The position numbers were made by a program, and so were the translations under genes. DNA of 64,000 nucleotides from Glycocaulis sp. (GTDB lineage Bacteria > Pseudomonadota > Alphaproteobacteria > Caulobacterales > Maricaulaceae), in the NCBI GenBank assembly GCA_022565665.1, contig JAIUMI010000003.1, positions 124,001 through 188,000 of the forward strand. The letters are read 5' to 3'. Positions 44,613 to 53,083 of this stretch are shown here, one piece after another. Position 1 is the stretch's first letter; each line of letters begins with the position of its first letter. The notes below the pieces were generated by a model. It did no database searches. It was not told where the DNA came from and saw only the letters and a list, made by a program, of their open reading frames with translations.

Positions 44613-45167
44613 ATGAAAGCCATTCTTCTCGTTTCCGCTTCACTGATGCTGGCCGGCACGGCCGCCCATGCCCAGCTGCCAGATGTGACCGGCCAGGTGA
44701 CCGGCACGGTCAACCAGACCACGGATGCCCGGCTGGGCGTGCTCGGCAGCGAAGCGATGATCGACCAGCGCACCGGGCTTGGCATCGATACCCGCCTGAC
44801 CGGTCAGCTGGACCGCGCCCTGCCCCGGCATGACCGCATGGCAGCCAATGCGGCGCTACGTACGCAGCTGGAAACCGAGTCGCGTGCCTATGTGCGCGCC
44901 AGCGCGCCGCCCACCCCGCGCGCAAGGGCCAGCGCCCGCGTCCAGTACGCCCCGGTACGGGTCTACACCCGCGACGGCTATTATGTCGGCCATGTGCACC
45001 GCACGCGCCGGTCTTCGGGCCAGTATTATGTGGTGATCCGCCCGCAGGGTGCCTCGCGCACGCACGCGGTGCTGGCCAGCGACGCGGCCTTTGATGCCAG
45101 CGCCAACGCGGTAGTGCTGGCCGCCACGCAGGCCCAGCTGCACTCACAGCTGAACATCAACCGCTAG
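44613..45167 (+). CDS. Exported protein of unknown function
   Basis: 184 residues with a clear signal peptide (MKAILLVSASLMLAGTAAHA) and a strong AAGGAGG ribosome binding site before ATG 44613. The mature part has an Ala/Arg-rich linker (SAPPTPRARASARVQ) and a compact C-terminal half with YTRDGYYVGHVHRTRRS and QYYVVIRPQG. This could be a small beta-domain of the kind seen in periplasmic repeat proteins. No family is recognised. A terminator follows, so it is a monocistronic unit. Confidence 0.8.
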   Translation: MKAILLVSASLMLAGTAAHAQLPDVTGQVTGTVNQTTDARLGVLGSEAMIDQRTGLGIDTRLTGQLDRALPRHDRMAANAALRTQLETESRAYVRASAPPTPRARASARVQYAPVRVYTRDGYYVGHVHRTRRSSGQYYVVIRPQGASRTHAVLASDAAFDASANAVVLAATQAQLHSQLNINR

Positions 45168-45193
45168 CCATAAAGCCTGCAATCCAGCTTCCT

Positions 45194-45223
45194 GCGGCCT
45201 CCCTCACCGGAGGCCGCCTTTTT
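45194..45223 (+). terminator. Rho-independent terminator after the exported-protein gene
   Basis: Stem GCGGCCTCC (45194-45202) with GGAGGCCGC (45209-45217), a six-base loop, then C and five T residues. The T run overlaps the end of tgt on the other strand. Confidence 0.9.
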
Positions 45224-46352
45224 ATGCGCGCTGGCCCGTGCCTTCTTCCCAGCGGGCGAGGAATTCTGTCCTGAACGCCTCGAACCGGCCTTCTGAAATG
45301 GCCGCCCGCATACGCGCCATCAGATCCTCGTAATAGGCGACATTGTGCCAGGAGAGGATCATGGACCCTAGATACTCACCCGCGCGCACGAGGTGATGCA
45401 GATAGGCCTTGGAATAGTCGCGGCTCGCCGGGCAGTTCACCGCCTCATCGAGCGGGCTTTCATCCTCGGCATACTGCGCATTCTTCAGGTTGAACGGGCC
45501 GTAGTCCGACCATGCCTGACCATGGCGGCCGGAGCGCGTCGGCATCACGCAGTCGAACATGTCGATCCCGCGCGCGACCGCCTCCACGAGGTCGATCGGA
45601 CGGCCCACCCCCATCAGATAGCGCGGGCGTTCCTTGGGCAGGTGCGGCGTGGTCACTTCCAGCACATTGCACATCATCTCGAAGCCCTCACCGACCGCGA
45701 GCCCGCCGACCGCATAGCCGTCAAACCCGGTCTCGATCAGCGCCTCGGCCGATTGCTGGCGTAAATCCGGATAGACCGAGCCCTGCACGATGCCAAAGAG
45801 GTTCTGGGTTTCGCGGCTTCCGAAGGCTTGCTTAGAGCGTCGCCCCCAGCGGATAGAGAGCTCCATGGATTTGCCCGCCGCATCGCGCTCACACGGGAAG
45901 GGCGTGCATTCATCAAGCTGCATGGAGATGTCGGCGCCTAAGAGATCTGCCTGAATCTCTATCGAGCGCTCCGGGGTCAGCATGTGCTTTGAGCCATCAA
46001 GATGGCTTTTGAAGGCGACGCCTTCTTCGGTCATCTTGCGCAAATTCGCCAGCGACCAGACCTGAAACCCGCCGGAATCGGTGAGGATCGGCCCGTCCCA
46101 GCGCATGAAATGATGAAGCCCCCCAAGCCGCTTCACCCGCTCCGCGCCGGGGCGCAGCATGAGGTGATAGGTATTGCCCAGAAGTATGTCCGCGCCTGCC
46201 TGCCTTACCTGATCGGGATAGAGCGCCTTCACGGTCGCTGCCGTCCCCACCGGCATGAAGGCGGGCGTGCGGATATCCCCGCGCGCGGTTTTCAGCGTGC
46301 CGGTGCGCGCCTGGCCATCGACGGCGGCGATCTCAAAGGGAAAACTGGCCAT
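45222..46352 (-). CDS. tgt: tRNA-guanine transglycosylase (queuine/preQ1), unusual zinc site
   Basis: A 376-residue TIM-barrel enzyme that swaps guanine 34 for preQ1 in tRNAs with GUN anticodons. [13 protein letters not shown] contains Asp92. [15 protein letters not shown] holds the catalytic nucleophile region, and [12 protein letters not shown] and QGSVYPDLR are also conserved. Bacterial Tgt normally binds zinc through C-x-C-x2-C plus a histidine. Here the block reads [15 protein letters not shown], so the first and third cysteines are Val305 and Ser310. Only Cys307 and His336 remain. The rest of the fold looks intact, so the enzyme probably works with an altered or absent zinc site. Confidence 0.93.
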   Translation of the reverse strand: MASFPFEIAAVDGQARTGTLKTARGDIRTPAFMPVGTAATVKALYPDQVRQAGADILLGNTYHLMLRPGAERVKRLGGLHHFMRWDGPILTDSGGFQVWSLANLRKMTEEGVAFKSHLDGSKHMLTPERSIEIQADLLGADISMQLDECTPFPCERDAAGKSMELSIRWGRRSKQAFGSRETQNLFGIVQGSVYPDLRQQSAEALIETGFDGYAVGGLAVGEGFEMMCNVLEVTTPHLPKERPRYLMGVGRPIDLVEAVARGIDMFDCVMPTRSGRHGQAWSDYGPFNLKNAQYAEDESPLDEAVNCPASRDYSKAYLHHLVRAGEYLGSMILSWHNVAYYEDLMARMRAAISEGRFEAFRTEFLARWEEGTGQRA

Positions 46353-46391
46353 GTGAGTCGGGTGTCCTGAAAGCGCGGGGAATGAAACGGG

Positions 46392-47939
46392 ATGAGCTGG
46401 AAAGACGAAATTGACGAGTTGCGCAAGCGTCAGGCGCTGACCAGAGGCATGGGCGGACCGGAAAAGCTTGAGCGCCAGCGCGCCGCCGGACGCCTGAATG
46501 TGCGCGAGCGCATCGCCCTTCTATCCGATGAAGGCAGCTTTCGCGAGATCGGCTCCATCGCAGGGACAGCCAGCTATGACAGCGAAGGCAACCTCACCGG
46601 GCTGATGCCGGCCAATTGCGTCCTTGGCCGGGCGCAAATTCGTGGGCGCGACGTCGTGCTGGTGGCTGACGATTTCACAGTGCGCGGCGGCGCGGCGGAT
46701 GCGGCCATCGTCGAAAAACAGATACAGGCCGAGGCGATGGCGCGCGATTTGCGCCTGCCCATGATACGCCTCATCGAAGGCACGGGCGGCGGAGGATCGG
46801 TCAAGTCCATCCTCGACATGGGCGCGACCTATGTCCCCTTCAATCCGGCCTGGGATCTGGTGGTGGAAAACCTTGAGACCGTGCCTGTGGTCTCGCTGCT
46901 GCTGGGGCCGGTGGCGGGGCTTGGCGCGGCGCGCGCCGTCTCCAGCCATTATTCGGTGATGGTCAAAGGGCAGGCGCAGATGTTTGTCGCAGGCCCGCCG
47001 GTGGTCGCAGGGATAGGCGAGAACGTCACCAAGGAGGAGCTGGGCGGAGCCGACATCCAGCTGGCCGCTGGCGCGGTGGATGATGCCTTTGCCAGCGAAG
47101 CCGACGCGATGGAGGCTACGCGCTGGTTCCTCTCCTATCTGCCGAACTCCGTCCATGAACTGCCCGCGCGCATCACGCCAAAGGATGATCCCGTGCGCAC
47201 TGACCCCGCCCTCTCCTCAATCGTGCCGCGCGACAAGCGCTATGCGTATGACATGCACGCCATCCTCGCCTCCACGATGGACAAGGGATCTGTGTTCGAG
47301 ATGGGCCGCAATTTCGGCCAGTCCGTCATCACCGCCTTTGCGAGGCTGGATGGATGGCCGGTGGCCGTGCTCGCCTCCAACCCCAAAGTCTATGGCGGCG
47401 GATGGACGGCAGAGTCTGCGCAGAAGGTGACCCGCTTCATTGATCTCGCCGAAACCTTCCGCCTGCCGATCGTCCATTTCGTGGATATTCCGGGCTTCGT
47501 CATCGGCACGCGCGCCGAGCGCGCCGGCACAATCCGCCATGGCGCGCGGGCGCTCGCCGCGCTCTATCAGGCGAGCGTGCCCATGTGCGCGATCATTGTG
47601 CGGAAGGCCTTCGGCGTCGCAGGCGCGGCCATGATGAACCATACCGGCTTTCGCTATCGCTATGCCTGGCCATCAGGCGACTGGGGCTCGCTGCCGCTCG
47701 AAGGCGGGGTGGAGGCCGCGTTCAAGGCGGCGCTGGAAACGGCTGAAGACCCGGCCGCGATGAAAGCGGAGCTCGCGCGCCAGATGCGGTCCTTCTCCTC
47801 ACCCTTCAAGACGGCGGAACGCTTCTGGGTGGAGGAGATCATCGACCCGGCCGACACAAGGCCCCTGCTAACCGAGTTTGCAAGGCTGTCTGCGCCACTG
47901 CGGGACCGGGGAGGCAGGAAGCCGCGCTACCGGCCTTAG
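46392..47939 (+). CDS. Acyl-CoA carboxylase carboxyltransferase (beta) subunit
   Basis: A 515-residue two-domain crotonase-fold carboxyltransferase that moves CO2 from carboxybiotin to an acyl-CoA. The N-terminal half carries [20 protein letters not shown] and the C-terminal half [16 protein letters not shown], both typical of biotin-dependent carboxylases for propionyl-, methylcrotonyl- or geranyl-CoA. There is no biotin carboxylase or biotin-carrier gene next to it, so the alpha subunit is coded elsewhere and the substrate is not settled. It is divergent from tgt. Confidence 0.88.
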   Translation: MSWKDEIDELRKRQALTRGMGGPEKLERQRAAGRLNVRERIALLSDEGSFREIGSIAGTASYDSEGNLTGLMPANCVLGRAQIRGRDVVLVADDFTVRGGAADAAIVEKQIQAEAMARDLRLPMIRLIEGTGGGGSVKSILDMGATYVPFNPAWDLVVENLETVPVVSLLLGPVAGLGAARAVSSHYSVMVKGQAQMFVAGPPVVAGIGENVTKEELGGADIQLAAGAVDDAFASEADAMEATRWFLSYLPNSVHELPARITPKDDPVRTDPALSSIVPRDKRYAYDMHAILASTMDKGSVFEMGRNFGQSVITAFARLDGWPVAVLASNPKVYGGGWTAESAQKVTRFIDLAETFRLPIVHFVDIPGFVIGTRAERAGTIRHGARALAALYQASVPMCAIIVRKAFGVAGAAMMNHTGFRYRYAWPSGDWGSLPLEGGVEAAFKAALETAEDPAAMKAELARQMRSFSSPFKTAERFWVEEIIDPADTRPLLTEFARLSAPLRDRGGRKPRYRP

Positions 47940-47970
47940 TTTTGTGGTGGATCCCCAAAACTCCAAACAC

Positions 47971-48083
47971 TGTCATCCTCGGGTCGCGTAGCGATCCCGG
48001 GGACCTATGCCTCAGACCTTTGAGCTAGCGAGCTATTTGCAGGCGTGGGTTCCCCGGACGGCTGACGCCGCCGGGGAATGACA
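47971..48083 (+). repeat. R2 palindromic intergenic repeat, copy 2
   Basis: Runs from TGTCATCCTCGGG to GGGGAATGACA. The arms of about 42 bases (for instance GGTCGCGTAGCGATCCCGGG and its imperfect partner GGACGGCTGACGCCGCCGGG) flank a centre with GAGCTAGCGAGC. With copy 3 it fills the 311-base gap between the carboxylase and GIY-YIG genes. Confidence 0.85.
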
Positions 48084-48121
48084 ATCGGAACGGTTTTCGC
48101 GACCGCTCAAACTCCCAACAG

Positions 48122-48238
48122 TGTCATCCTCGGGCCGAGCGCGAGCGAGGTCCCGAGGACCCATGCCTGAGAGATGCGAACAAGCAGGTTCGTTGCAGGA
48201 ATGGGTTCCCCGGATCGCTTCGCGCCCGGAGAATGACA
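48122..48238 (+). repeat. R2 palindromic intergenic repeat, copy 3
   Basis: Same ends (TGTCAT and ATGACA) and same direction as copy 2, 38 bases further on. It ends 12 bases from the 3' end of the GIY-YIG nuclease gene. Confidence 0.85.
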
Positions 48239-48250
48239 ATGGGGGGCATT

Positions 48251-48547
48251 TCAGAGAATGCTCTTCCAGAGATCGTTCCAGTCAGGGTTTTCCGCCTCAA
48301 TGAGGTTGATCTTCCACTGGCGCGGCCACTTCTTGATCCGCTTCTCCCGATAGATCGCTTCATTGATGTCTGAATACACCTCGTACCAGACGAGGAGTTT
48401 GACTCCATACTTACTGGCAAAACCGGGAACATTGCTTTCGCGGTGATCGTATGTTCGCCGTACGAGATCGCTGGTAACGCCGCAATAGAGTGTACCGTTC
48501 TTCTGGCTGGCCAGCAGGTAAACGAAATAGGTTCGTTCAGCGCTCAT
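48251..48547 (-). CDS. Small GIY-YIG nuclease-domain protein
   Basis: 98 residues forming a single GIY-YIG domain. FVYLL (8-12) stands for GIY, and YCG (21-23) for YIG in GTLYCGVTSDLVRR, with the conserved Arg30 following. Glu68 in YREKRIKKW is the metal-binding glutamate. The C-terminus is KINLIEAENPDWNDL. This is the URI/UPF0213-like group of stand-alone domains, whose role is unproven; a nuclease is expected. R2 palindromes lie 12 bases from its end and 28 bases from its start codon, a layout reminiscent of nuclease-mobilised repeats. Stand-alone copies of this family often occur many times per genome. Confidence 0.9.
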   Translation of the reverse strand: MSAERTYFVYLLASQKNGTLYCGVTSDLVRRTYDHRESNVPGFASKYGVKLLVWYEVYSDINEAIYREKRIKKWPRQWKINLIEAENPDWNDLWKSIL

Positions 48548-48575
48548 ATCCGAAGACTATCACTCAACTCCCCGC

Positions 48576-48686
48576 TGTCATCCTCGGGTCACGTAGCGGT
48601 CCCGGGGACCCATGCCTGATAGCGTGAGCTAGCGGGTTCGTTGCAGGCATAGGTTCCCCGGACGGCTACGCCGCCGGAGAATGACA
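48576..48686 (+). repeat. R2 palindromic intergenic repeat, copy 4
   Basis: Ends TGTCAT and ATGACA, same direction as copies 2 and 3, with the central GAGCTAGCGGGT. It lies just upstream of the GIY-YIG gene, inside the 272-base gap before the exported-protein gene. Confidence 0.85.
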
Positions 48687-48819
48687 AGTTGGAAGAGCTT
48701 GAAAATATAAATAACCCAACACCTTAAAACCTTACAACTCTTCTCAGATGCAACCCGGCACGCTTTGAGGGACGGTTCCTTCCGTTAGCTCCTTTTGGGG
48801 AGTGAGAAGGAGAAATGTC

Positions 48820-49305
48820 ATGAGAAGCATCCTCTTTGCCGGGCTGGCCATGGCCGCCCTGTCTGCCCCCGCCCTTGCCCAGCAGGGTCAGGTGATCCGC
48901 ACCGCCGATACCGCCCTGTCCTGCCGCGAGGTGATCGTGGAAGCCAATGCCGCCGCCGACGTGCTGGGCGGCGCGCCCGAAAGCGGGGTGTTCGACAGCA
49001 CCTACGCTACCGAGGCCGCAACCGGCATCGCCCAGCAGGCCGCCCTGATGAGCGGCGCAGGCCGGGCCATTCCGGGTATTGGCGCGGTTGGCGGCATGAT
49101 GCGCCGGCGCGCCGAGCAGCGCGAAGCCGAGCTGGCAGCCCAGCGCGCGATTGCCGAAAAGCGCTGGTACTGGCTGTCGGGCCTCTATGAAGGCGGCCAG
49201 TGTGACAGCGTGCTGCGCGCGGAGGCGCAGGCGGCTGCGGCTGCGGCTGCGGTTCACAGCGAACCGGAAGAGGCCGGTTGGGCGGTCAGCGAGCCGGAAG
49301 AGTAG
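48820..49305 (+). CDS. Exported protein of unknown function
   Basis: 161 residues with a signal peptide (MRSILFAGLAMAALSAPALA) and an AAGGAG ribosome binding site before ATG 48820. The mature part is helical and Ala/Glu-rich, with Cys in ALSCREVIVEAN and in YEGGQCDSVL, a glycine-rich patch (GRAIPGIGAVGGMMRRRAEQ) and an acidic tail with two SEPEE motifs. No family is recognised. The late YWLSGLYEGGQC resembles YLRGLFDGYGC of the lipoprotein at 43862-44470. Confidence 0.75.
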   Translation: MRSILFAGLAMAALSAPALAQQGQVIRTADTALSCREVIVEANAAADVLGGAPESGVFDSTYATEAATGIAQQAALMSGAGRAIPGIGAVGGMMRRRAEQREAELAAQRAIAEKRWYWLSGLYEGGQCDSVLRAEAQAAAAAAAVHSEPEEAGWAVSEPEE

Positions 49306-49325
49306 TTGGGGAAAGCCTCTCCATT

Positions 49326-49438
49326 TGTCATTCCCCGGCGGCGTCAGCCGTCCGGGGAACCCATGCCTGCGACGCACCCGCTAGCTCAAGCGTCCAAGGC
49401 CTGGGTCCCCGGGACCGCTACGCGACCCGAGGATGACA
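49326..49438 (-). repeat. R2 palindromic intergenic repeat, copy 5 (opposite orientation)
   Basis: Ends TGTCAT and ATGACA, but the GGCGGCGTCAGCCGTCCGGG arm comes first, so it is inverted relative to copies 2-4. It fills the gap between the convergent exported-protein and KARI-like genes and could serve as a terminator. Confidence 0.8.
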
Positions 49439-49463
49439 GGGGTTGGAATTTGGGAGTCCCCCC

Positions 49464-50450
49464 TCACTCCAGACCTAGCGCCTTGCGCAATTCCCGCCCC
49501 GTCGCCTCCAGCGGATGGTTCCCGGCGCGGGCGCGGGCGGCATGGAGGCCTGCGCGGTCCTTCTCGAAGTCCGCAACCCAGCGGCGGGCGAAATCCCCGC
49601 TGGTTACGTCCTTCACAATCTCGTCGAAGACCGGGCGGACGGCCGCGCCAATCTTGCCCTCCACGCCGTGCGCGCCGAACTCCGCCGTATCGGAGATGGC
49701 CGCATACATGCCGGCGATCCCGCGCGTGTGGATCAGCTCGGCGATGTATTTGAGCTCATGCACGGTGTCGATATAGGCCATGGCCGGGCTGATCCCGGCG
49801 CGGATCAGTGCCTCATAACCCTCGCGCGCGAGCGCGCACATACCACCGACCAGCACCGCCTGCTCGCCCAGAATATCGGCCAGCGCCTCCTCGCGGAAAC
49901 TCGTCTCGCCAATGCCTGCGCGCCCGCAGCCAAGGCCTTTCAGGTAAGCGAGAGCAATCGCGTCCGCCTCGCCTGACGCGTCCTGATGGACGGCGCGAAA
50001 ACCGACGAGGCCGCCGCCCTTGAGATAGCTTTCCCGCACCGCGCCGCCCGGCCCCTTGGCGGCGGCCAGGATCACATCGCAATCAGCGGGCGGGGTGATG
50101 AGGCCATATTCGATAGAAAAGCCATGACACAGGACAAGCCCCTGCCCGGCCTTGCGGTTCGGCAAGATATGATTGCTCCAGATGGCGCCATGGGCTTCGT
50201 CTGCCGCCAGAAGCGAGATGAGGTCGGCGCGGGCCGCCGCCTCGCCAAGGCCCACCACCTCGAACCCGTCAGCTTCCGCCTTCTCACGGCTTGGCGAACC
50301 GTCACGCAGGGCGATGAGGATGTCTGTCACCCCATAATCGCGCAAATTCAGCGCATGGCTGCGCCCGTGATTGCCATAGCCGATAATGGCAAGCTGGCGC
50401 CGGTGTAGCGGAGCCATGTCGATATCGGCTTCATAAAGCGCGCCTTGCAT
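49464..50450 (-). CDS. Divergent ketol-acid reductoisomerase-like protein
   Basis: 328 residues with the layout of class I KARI (IlvC): NADPH-binding IIGYGNHGRSHALNLRD, LRDGSPS, His109 in LCHGFSIEYG, Lys132 in AAKGPGGAVR, then the knotted domain with Asp192 and Glu196 (DILGEQAVLVGG), HELKYIAELI and AISDTAEFG. It departs from the well-conserved IlvC sequence at many places. By my alignment the first glutamate of the usual YFECLHE block is Asp228 (YIDTVHE). KARI acts in valine and isoleucine synthesis, but this may be a paralogue with another role. It overlaps the miaA stop by one base. Confidence 0.8.
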   Translation of the reverse strand: MQGALYEADIDMAPLHRRQLAIIGYGNHGRSHALNLRDYGVTDILIALRDGSPSREKAEADGFEVVGLGEAAARADLISLLAADEAHGAIWSNHILPNRKAGQGLVLCHGFSIEYGLITPPADCDVILAAAKGPGGAVRESYLKGGGLVGFRAVHQDASGEADAIALAYLKGLGCGRAGIGETSFREEALADILGEQAVLVGGMCALAREGYEALIRAGISPAMAYIDTVHELKYIAELIHTRGIAGMYAAISDTAEFGAHGVEGKIGAAVRPVFDEIVKDVTSGDFARRWVADFEKDRAGLHAARARAGNHPLEATGRELRKALGLE

Positions 50451-51376
50451 CAGCCTTCCTTTTCAATCGCTTGCAGCATGGTTTTCAGCGCCGCCTCCGC
50501 ATTGTCGGTCGGCAGGCGCGGCCAGCCGCCATGCTGGTTTGAGAACCAGGTGAACTGGCGCTTGGCATAGCGCCGCGAGTCCGTCTTGCCCTGCACAACC
50601 GCCTCCTCCAGCGTCATCTCGCCATCCAGATGGGCCAGCAGCGGGCGCAGCCCCACCGCCTTCATGGCCGGCAAATTCCGGTCCAGCCCGCGCGCGTGCA
50701 GGGCCCTCGCCTCGTCAAGCGCGCCCGCCGCCATCATCGCCTCGAAGCGCGCCTCGATCCGGGCATAGAGCCCGGCCCGCTCCGGCTGGAGCACGAAACC
50801 GGTCCAGCTCGTCTCCGGCAGAAGCGGACGGGTTTCGGCATGGACCTCGGCCATGGTTCGTCCGGTGGCGGTCACGACCTCGATCAGGCGGACGAGACGC
50901 TGGGTGTCTCCGGGTTTGATTCTGGCGGCGCCAACGGGATCGAGCTCAGATGCGCGTTCGCGCAAAGCCGCATACCCTTTTCCGGCCAGTTCGATAGTAG
51001 ATTCGCGTATGTCGGAGGGTATGGGGGATACAGGGGCCAGACCTTGCGTCAAGACTTTGAAGTAAAGCCCTGTGCCGCCAACGAAAATCGCTGGAGCGCC
51101 GCGCGCATTTATGGTGGATAAGGCCCCTAAAGCCGCCTCTGCCCACCGCCCCGCGGACCATCGTTCTGACGGATCCGTATGTGCGAAAAGATGGTGCGGG
51201 ACATCGCCCCTTTCAGCCTGCGACGGCTGTGCGGACAGAATCGCAAGCCCTTGATAAAGCTGCATGGAATCGGCGTTGATGATCTCCGCGCCGATTGTCT
51301 TGGCGAGCTTTACCGCCAGCGCCGTCTTGCCCGAGGCGGTTGGCCCGGCAAGCAATATGGCCGCAGGGCGCACCAT
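50450..51376 (-). CDS. miaA: tRNA dimethylallyltransferase
   Basis: About 308 residues. MiaA adds a dimethylallyl group to N6 of A37 in tRNAs that read codons starting with U. The P-loop is LLAGPTASGKTALAV. DSMQLYQGLAILSAQP is the DSxQ motif with the catalytic Asp, and RRYAKRQFTWFSNQ is the conserved C-terminal block. ATG at 51376 is preferred; the preceding codon GTG at 51379 is also in frame. Its stop overlaps the KARI-like start (TGATG), and it starts 12 bases after the degP-type gene, so the three may be co-transcribed. Confidence 0.95.
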   Translation of the reverse strand: MVRPAAILLAGPTASGKTALAVKLAKTIGAEIINADSMQLYQGLAILSAQPSQAERGDVPHHLFAHTDPSERWSAGRWAEAALGALSTINARGAPAIFVGGTGLYFKVLTQGLAPVSPIPSDIRESTIELAGKGYAALRERASELDPVGAARIKPGDTQRLVRLIEVVTATGRTMAEVHAETRPLLPETSWTGFVLQPERAGLYARIEARFEAMMAAGALDEARALHARGLDRNLPAMKAVGLRPLLAHLDGEMTLEEAVVQGKTDSRRYAKRQFTWFSNQHGGWPRLPTDNAEAALKTMLQAIEKEG

Positions 51377-51388
51377 CACGAAAAACCG

Positions 51389-52789
51389 TTACGGTCTAAT
51401 GCTTTGCAGGATGTACTGGCCCTGCCGGTTGAGGCTGAAAAGCACCGGCGCACCAGCCTCTCCCGCCGCCGCCCTTGCCAGCTGGCGGGCTTCGTCGACA
51501 CTGGAAACCTGTGTCCAGGCAATCTCTTCCACCACATCGCCCACGCGCACTTTGCCAGCGGCATCGGAACCGGCTTCAACGGCCGTCACCACCAGTCCGC
51601 GTGCATCCGGGTGCAGGCGGTGCATGCGCCGCAGCGCATCGGTGATCGGGGCAAGGGTGAGGCCAAAAACCGTTCTGGCAGAAGGCCCTAGCGGAGCGGC
51701 GTCCTCTTCCACGCCCGCCGGGCGGGCAGGCGCCGCCTCGTCTTCGGCGAGGCGCGCAACCTCGACTTCCAGCGTCATCGGATCGCCCCGGCGCAAAATG
51801 TCCACCTCCACCCGCGCGCCGATTTCGGTATCGGCCACCATGCGTGGCAGGCGGCGGTCATCGGGTACCGGCTGGCCATTGAAGGCAAGGATCAGATCTC
51901 CGCGCTCGAGCCCCGCCGCATAGGCCGGGCCATCGGGATCAACGCGGCTGACAATGGCCCCGCGCGGGGCAGAAAGCCCAAGCGCTTCAGCGACATCGAG
52001 TGTCACGGCCTGCACGTTGACACCCAGCCAGCCTCTGCGCGTCTCGCCGAACTCGGAGAGCTGGCGGATGATCGGCGCGGCGATGTTGGAGGGGATGGAG
52101 AAGCTGATCCCGACGCTCGCCCCGGTCGGTGAGAAGATGGCCGTGTTCACGCCCACCACCTCGCCATCCATGTTGAAGAGCGGACCGCCGGAATTGCCTC
52201 GATTGATGGCGACATCTGTCTGCAGATAGTCATCATAGCGCCCGCCAATCTCGCGCCCGCGTGCGGAGATCACGCCTGCGGTGAGCGAGCTGCCAAGCCC
52301 GAAAGGATTGCCGATCGCGATCACCCAGTCGCCGACGCGCGAGGCATCGCTGTCACCAAAGCGCACGGCGGGGAAATTGCCCGATCCGCCGCGAATGCGC
52401 AGCACGGCCAAGTCTGTCGCCGGGTCCACGCCGACAATATCGGCCGGCAGGGTACGGCCATCGGTAAAGACCACTTCCACCTCGTCGGCCTCGTCGATGA
52501 CGTGATTATTGGTGACGACCAGGCCACTGGAATCGATAATGAAACCGGAGCCGAGCGAGCTGGCGACGCGCGGGCTGTCGCCCAGCAAATCGTTGAAGCG
52601 CTCCAGCGGCGAACCCGGCGGGAAGGTGGGCAAGCCCCCCTGCTGGCGCATGCGCTGGGCCGCCGAAATGTTCACCACGGCCGGGGACAGCTCCTCGGCG
52701 AGATCGGAAAATCCCTCGCGCGGCTGGGCGCCGAGCGGCGCGGTGAAGACAAGGGCGGCAAGGCTGGCGAGGGCCACGAGGGCACGCAT
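51389..52789 (-). CDS. degP: Periplasmic serine protease of the DegP/HtrA family
   Basis: 466 residues with a signal peptide (MRALVALASLAALVFTAPLG), a trypsin-like domain with the triad His96 (NNHVIDE), Asp126 (DPATDLAVL) and Ser200 (RGNSGGPLF), then two PDZ domains at about 260-350 and 375-460. Such proteases degrade or refold damaged envelope proteins. It follows the DUF2065 gene and the HflKC genes on the same strand, a widely conserved order for membrane protein quality control. ATG at 52789 was chosen over an in-frame TTG two codons upstream. The degP versus degQ assignment is not certain. Confidence 0.93.
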   Translation of the reverse strand: MRALVALASLAALVFTAPLGAQPREGFSDLAEELSPAVVNISAAQRMRQQGGLPTFPPGSPLERFNDLLGDSPRVASSLGSGFIIDSSGLVVTNNHVIDEADEVEVVFTDGRTLPADIVGVDPATDLAVLRIRGGSGNFPAVRFGDSDASRVGDWVIAIGNPFGLGSSLTAGVISARGREIGGRYDDYLQTDVAINRGNSGGPLFNMDGEVVGVNTAIFSPTGASVGISFSIPSNIAAPIIRQLSEFGETRRGWLGVNVQAVTLDVAEALGLSAPRGAIVSRVDPDGPAYAAGLERGDLILAFNGQPVPDDRRLPRMVADTEIGARVEVDILRRGDPMTLEVEVARLAEDEAAPARPAGVEEDAAPLGPSARTVFGLTLAPITDALRRMHRLHPDARGLVVTAVEAGSDAAGKVRVGDVVEEIAWTQVSSVDEARQLARAAAGEAGAPVLFSLNRQGQYILQSIRP

Positions 52790-52877
52790 GGGCAACTCCG
52801 GCAGTTGGGCTCGTTAGTCTTTACCTTAACCGGATGTTGCGCGCGTCACACCCCGGCGTGACAGGAGAGACCCGTGC

Positions 52878-53072
52878 TCACGCCCCGCCATGCATCAGGG
52901 CCACCACGAAGACGCCCACGGCCACCGCGACCAGCCCGGCTATGCGTAGCTGGCTGGCCGGAGCGGACGCCGCCATGGCGGCGAGCTTCTTCATGCCGGA
53001 AGGCGCCAAGGCATAGGCGAGGCCCTCAAGAACGAGAGCCACGCCCAGCCCGACGATCAGCCATTCCAGCAC
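52878..53072 (-). CDS. DUF2065 small membrane protein
   Basis: A 64-residue protein with two membrane helices, about 2-22 (LEWLIVGLGVALVLEGLAYA) and 42-60 (LRIAGLVAVAVGVFVVALM), joined by the loop PSGMKKLAAMAASAPASQ. The pattern matches DUF2065. Genes of this family commonly sit next to hflC, as here (11 bases after it), which supports the call. The function is unknown, and a role with the HflKC membrane complex is only suggested by position. Confidence 0.88.
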   Translation of the reverse strand: MLEWLIVGLGVALVLEGLAYALAPSGMKKLAAMAASAPASQLRIAGLVAVAVGVFVVALMHGGA

Positions 53073-53083
53073 GGCGCCGGGTC

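Noticed and set aside
47971-48686. Clustered R2 repeats as a CRISPR array.
   Set aside because: Units are about 110 bases, palindromic, unevenly spaced, separated by a gene, and without cas genes.
47971-49438. R2 elements as a classical transposon with terminal repeats.
   Set aside because: No transposase is present, and TGTCAT/ATGACA are the ends of each small palindrome and not of a larger unit. Mobilisation in trans remains possible.
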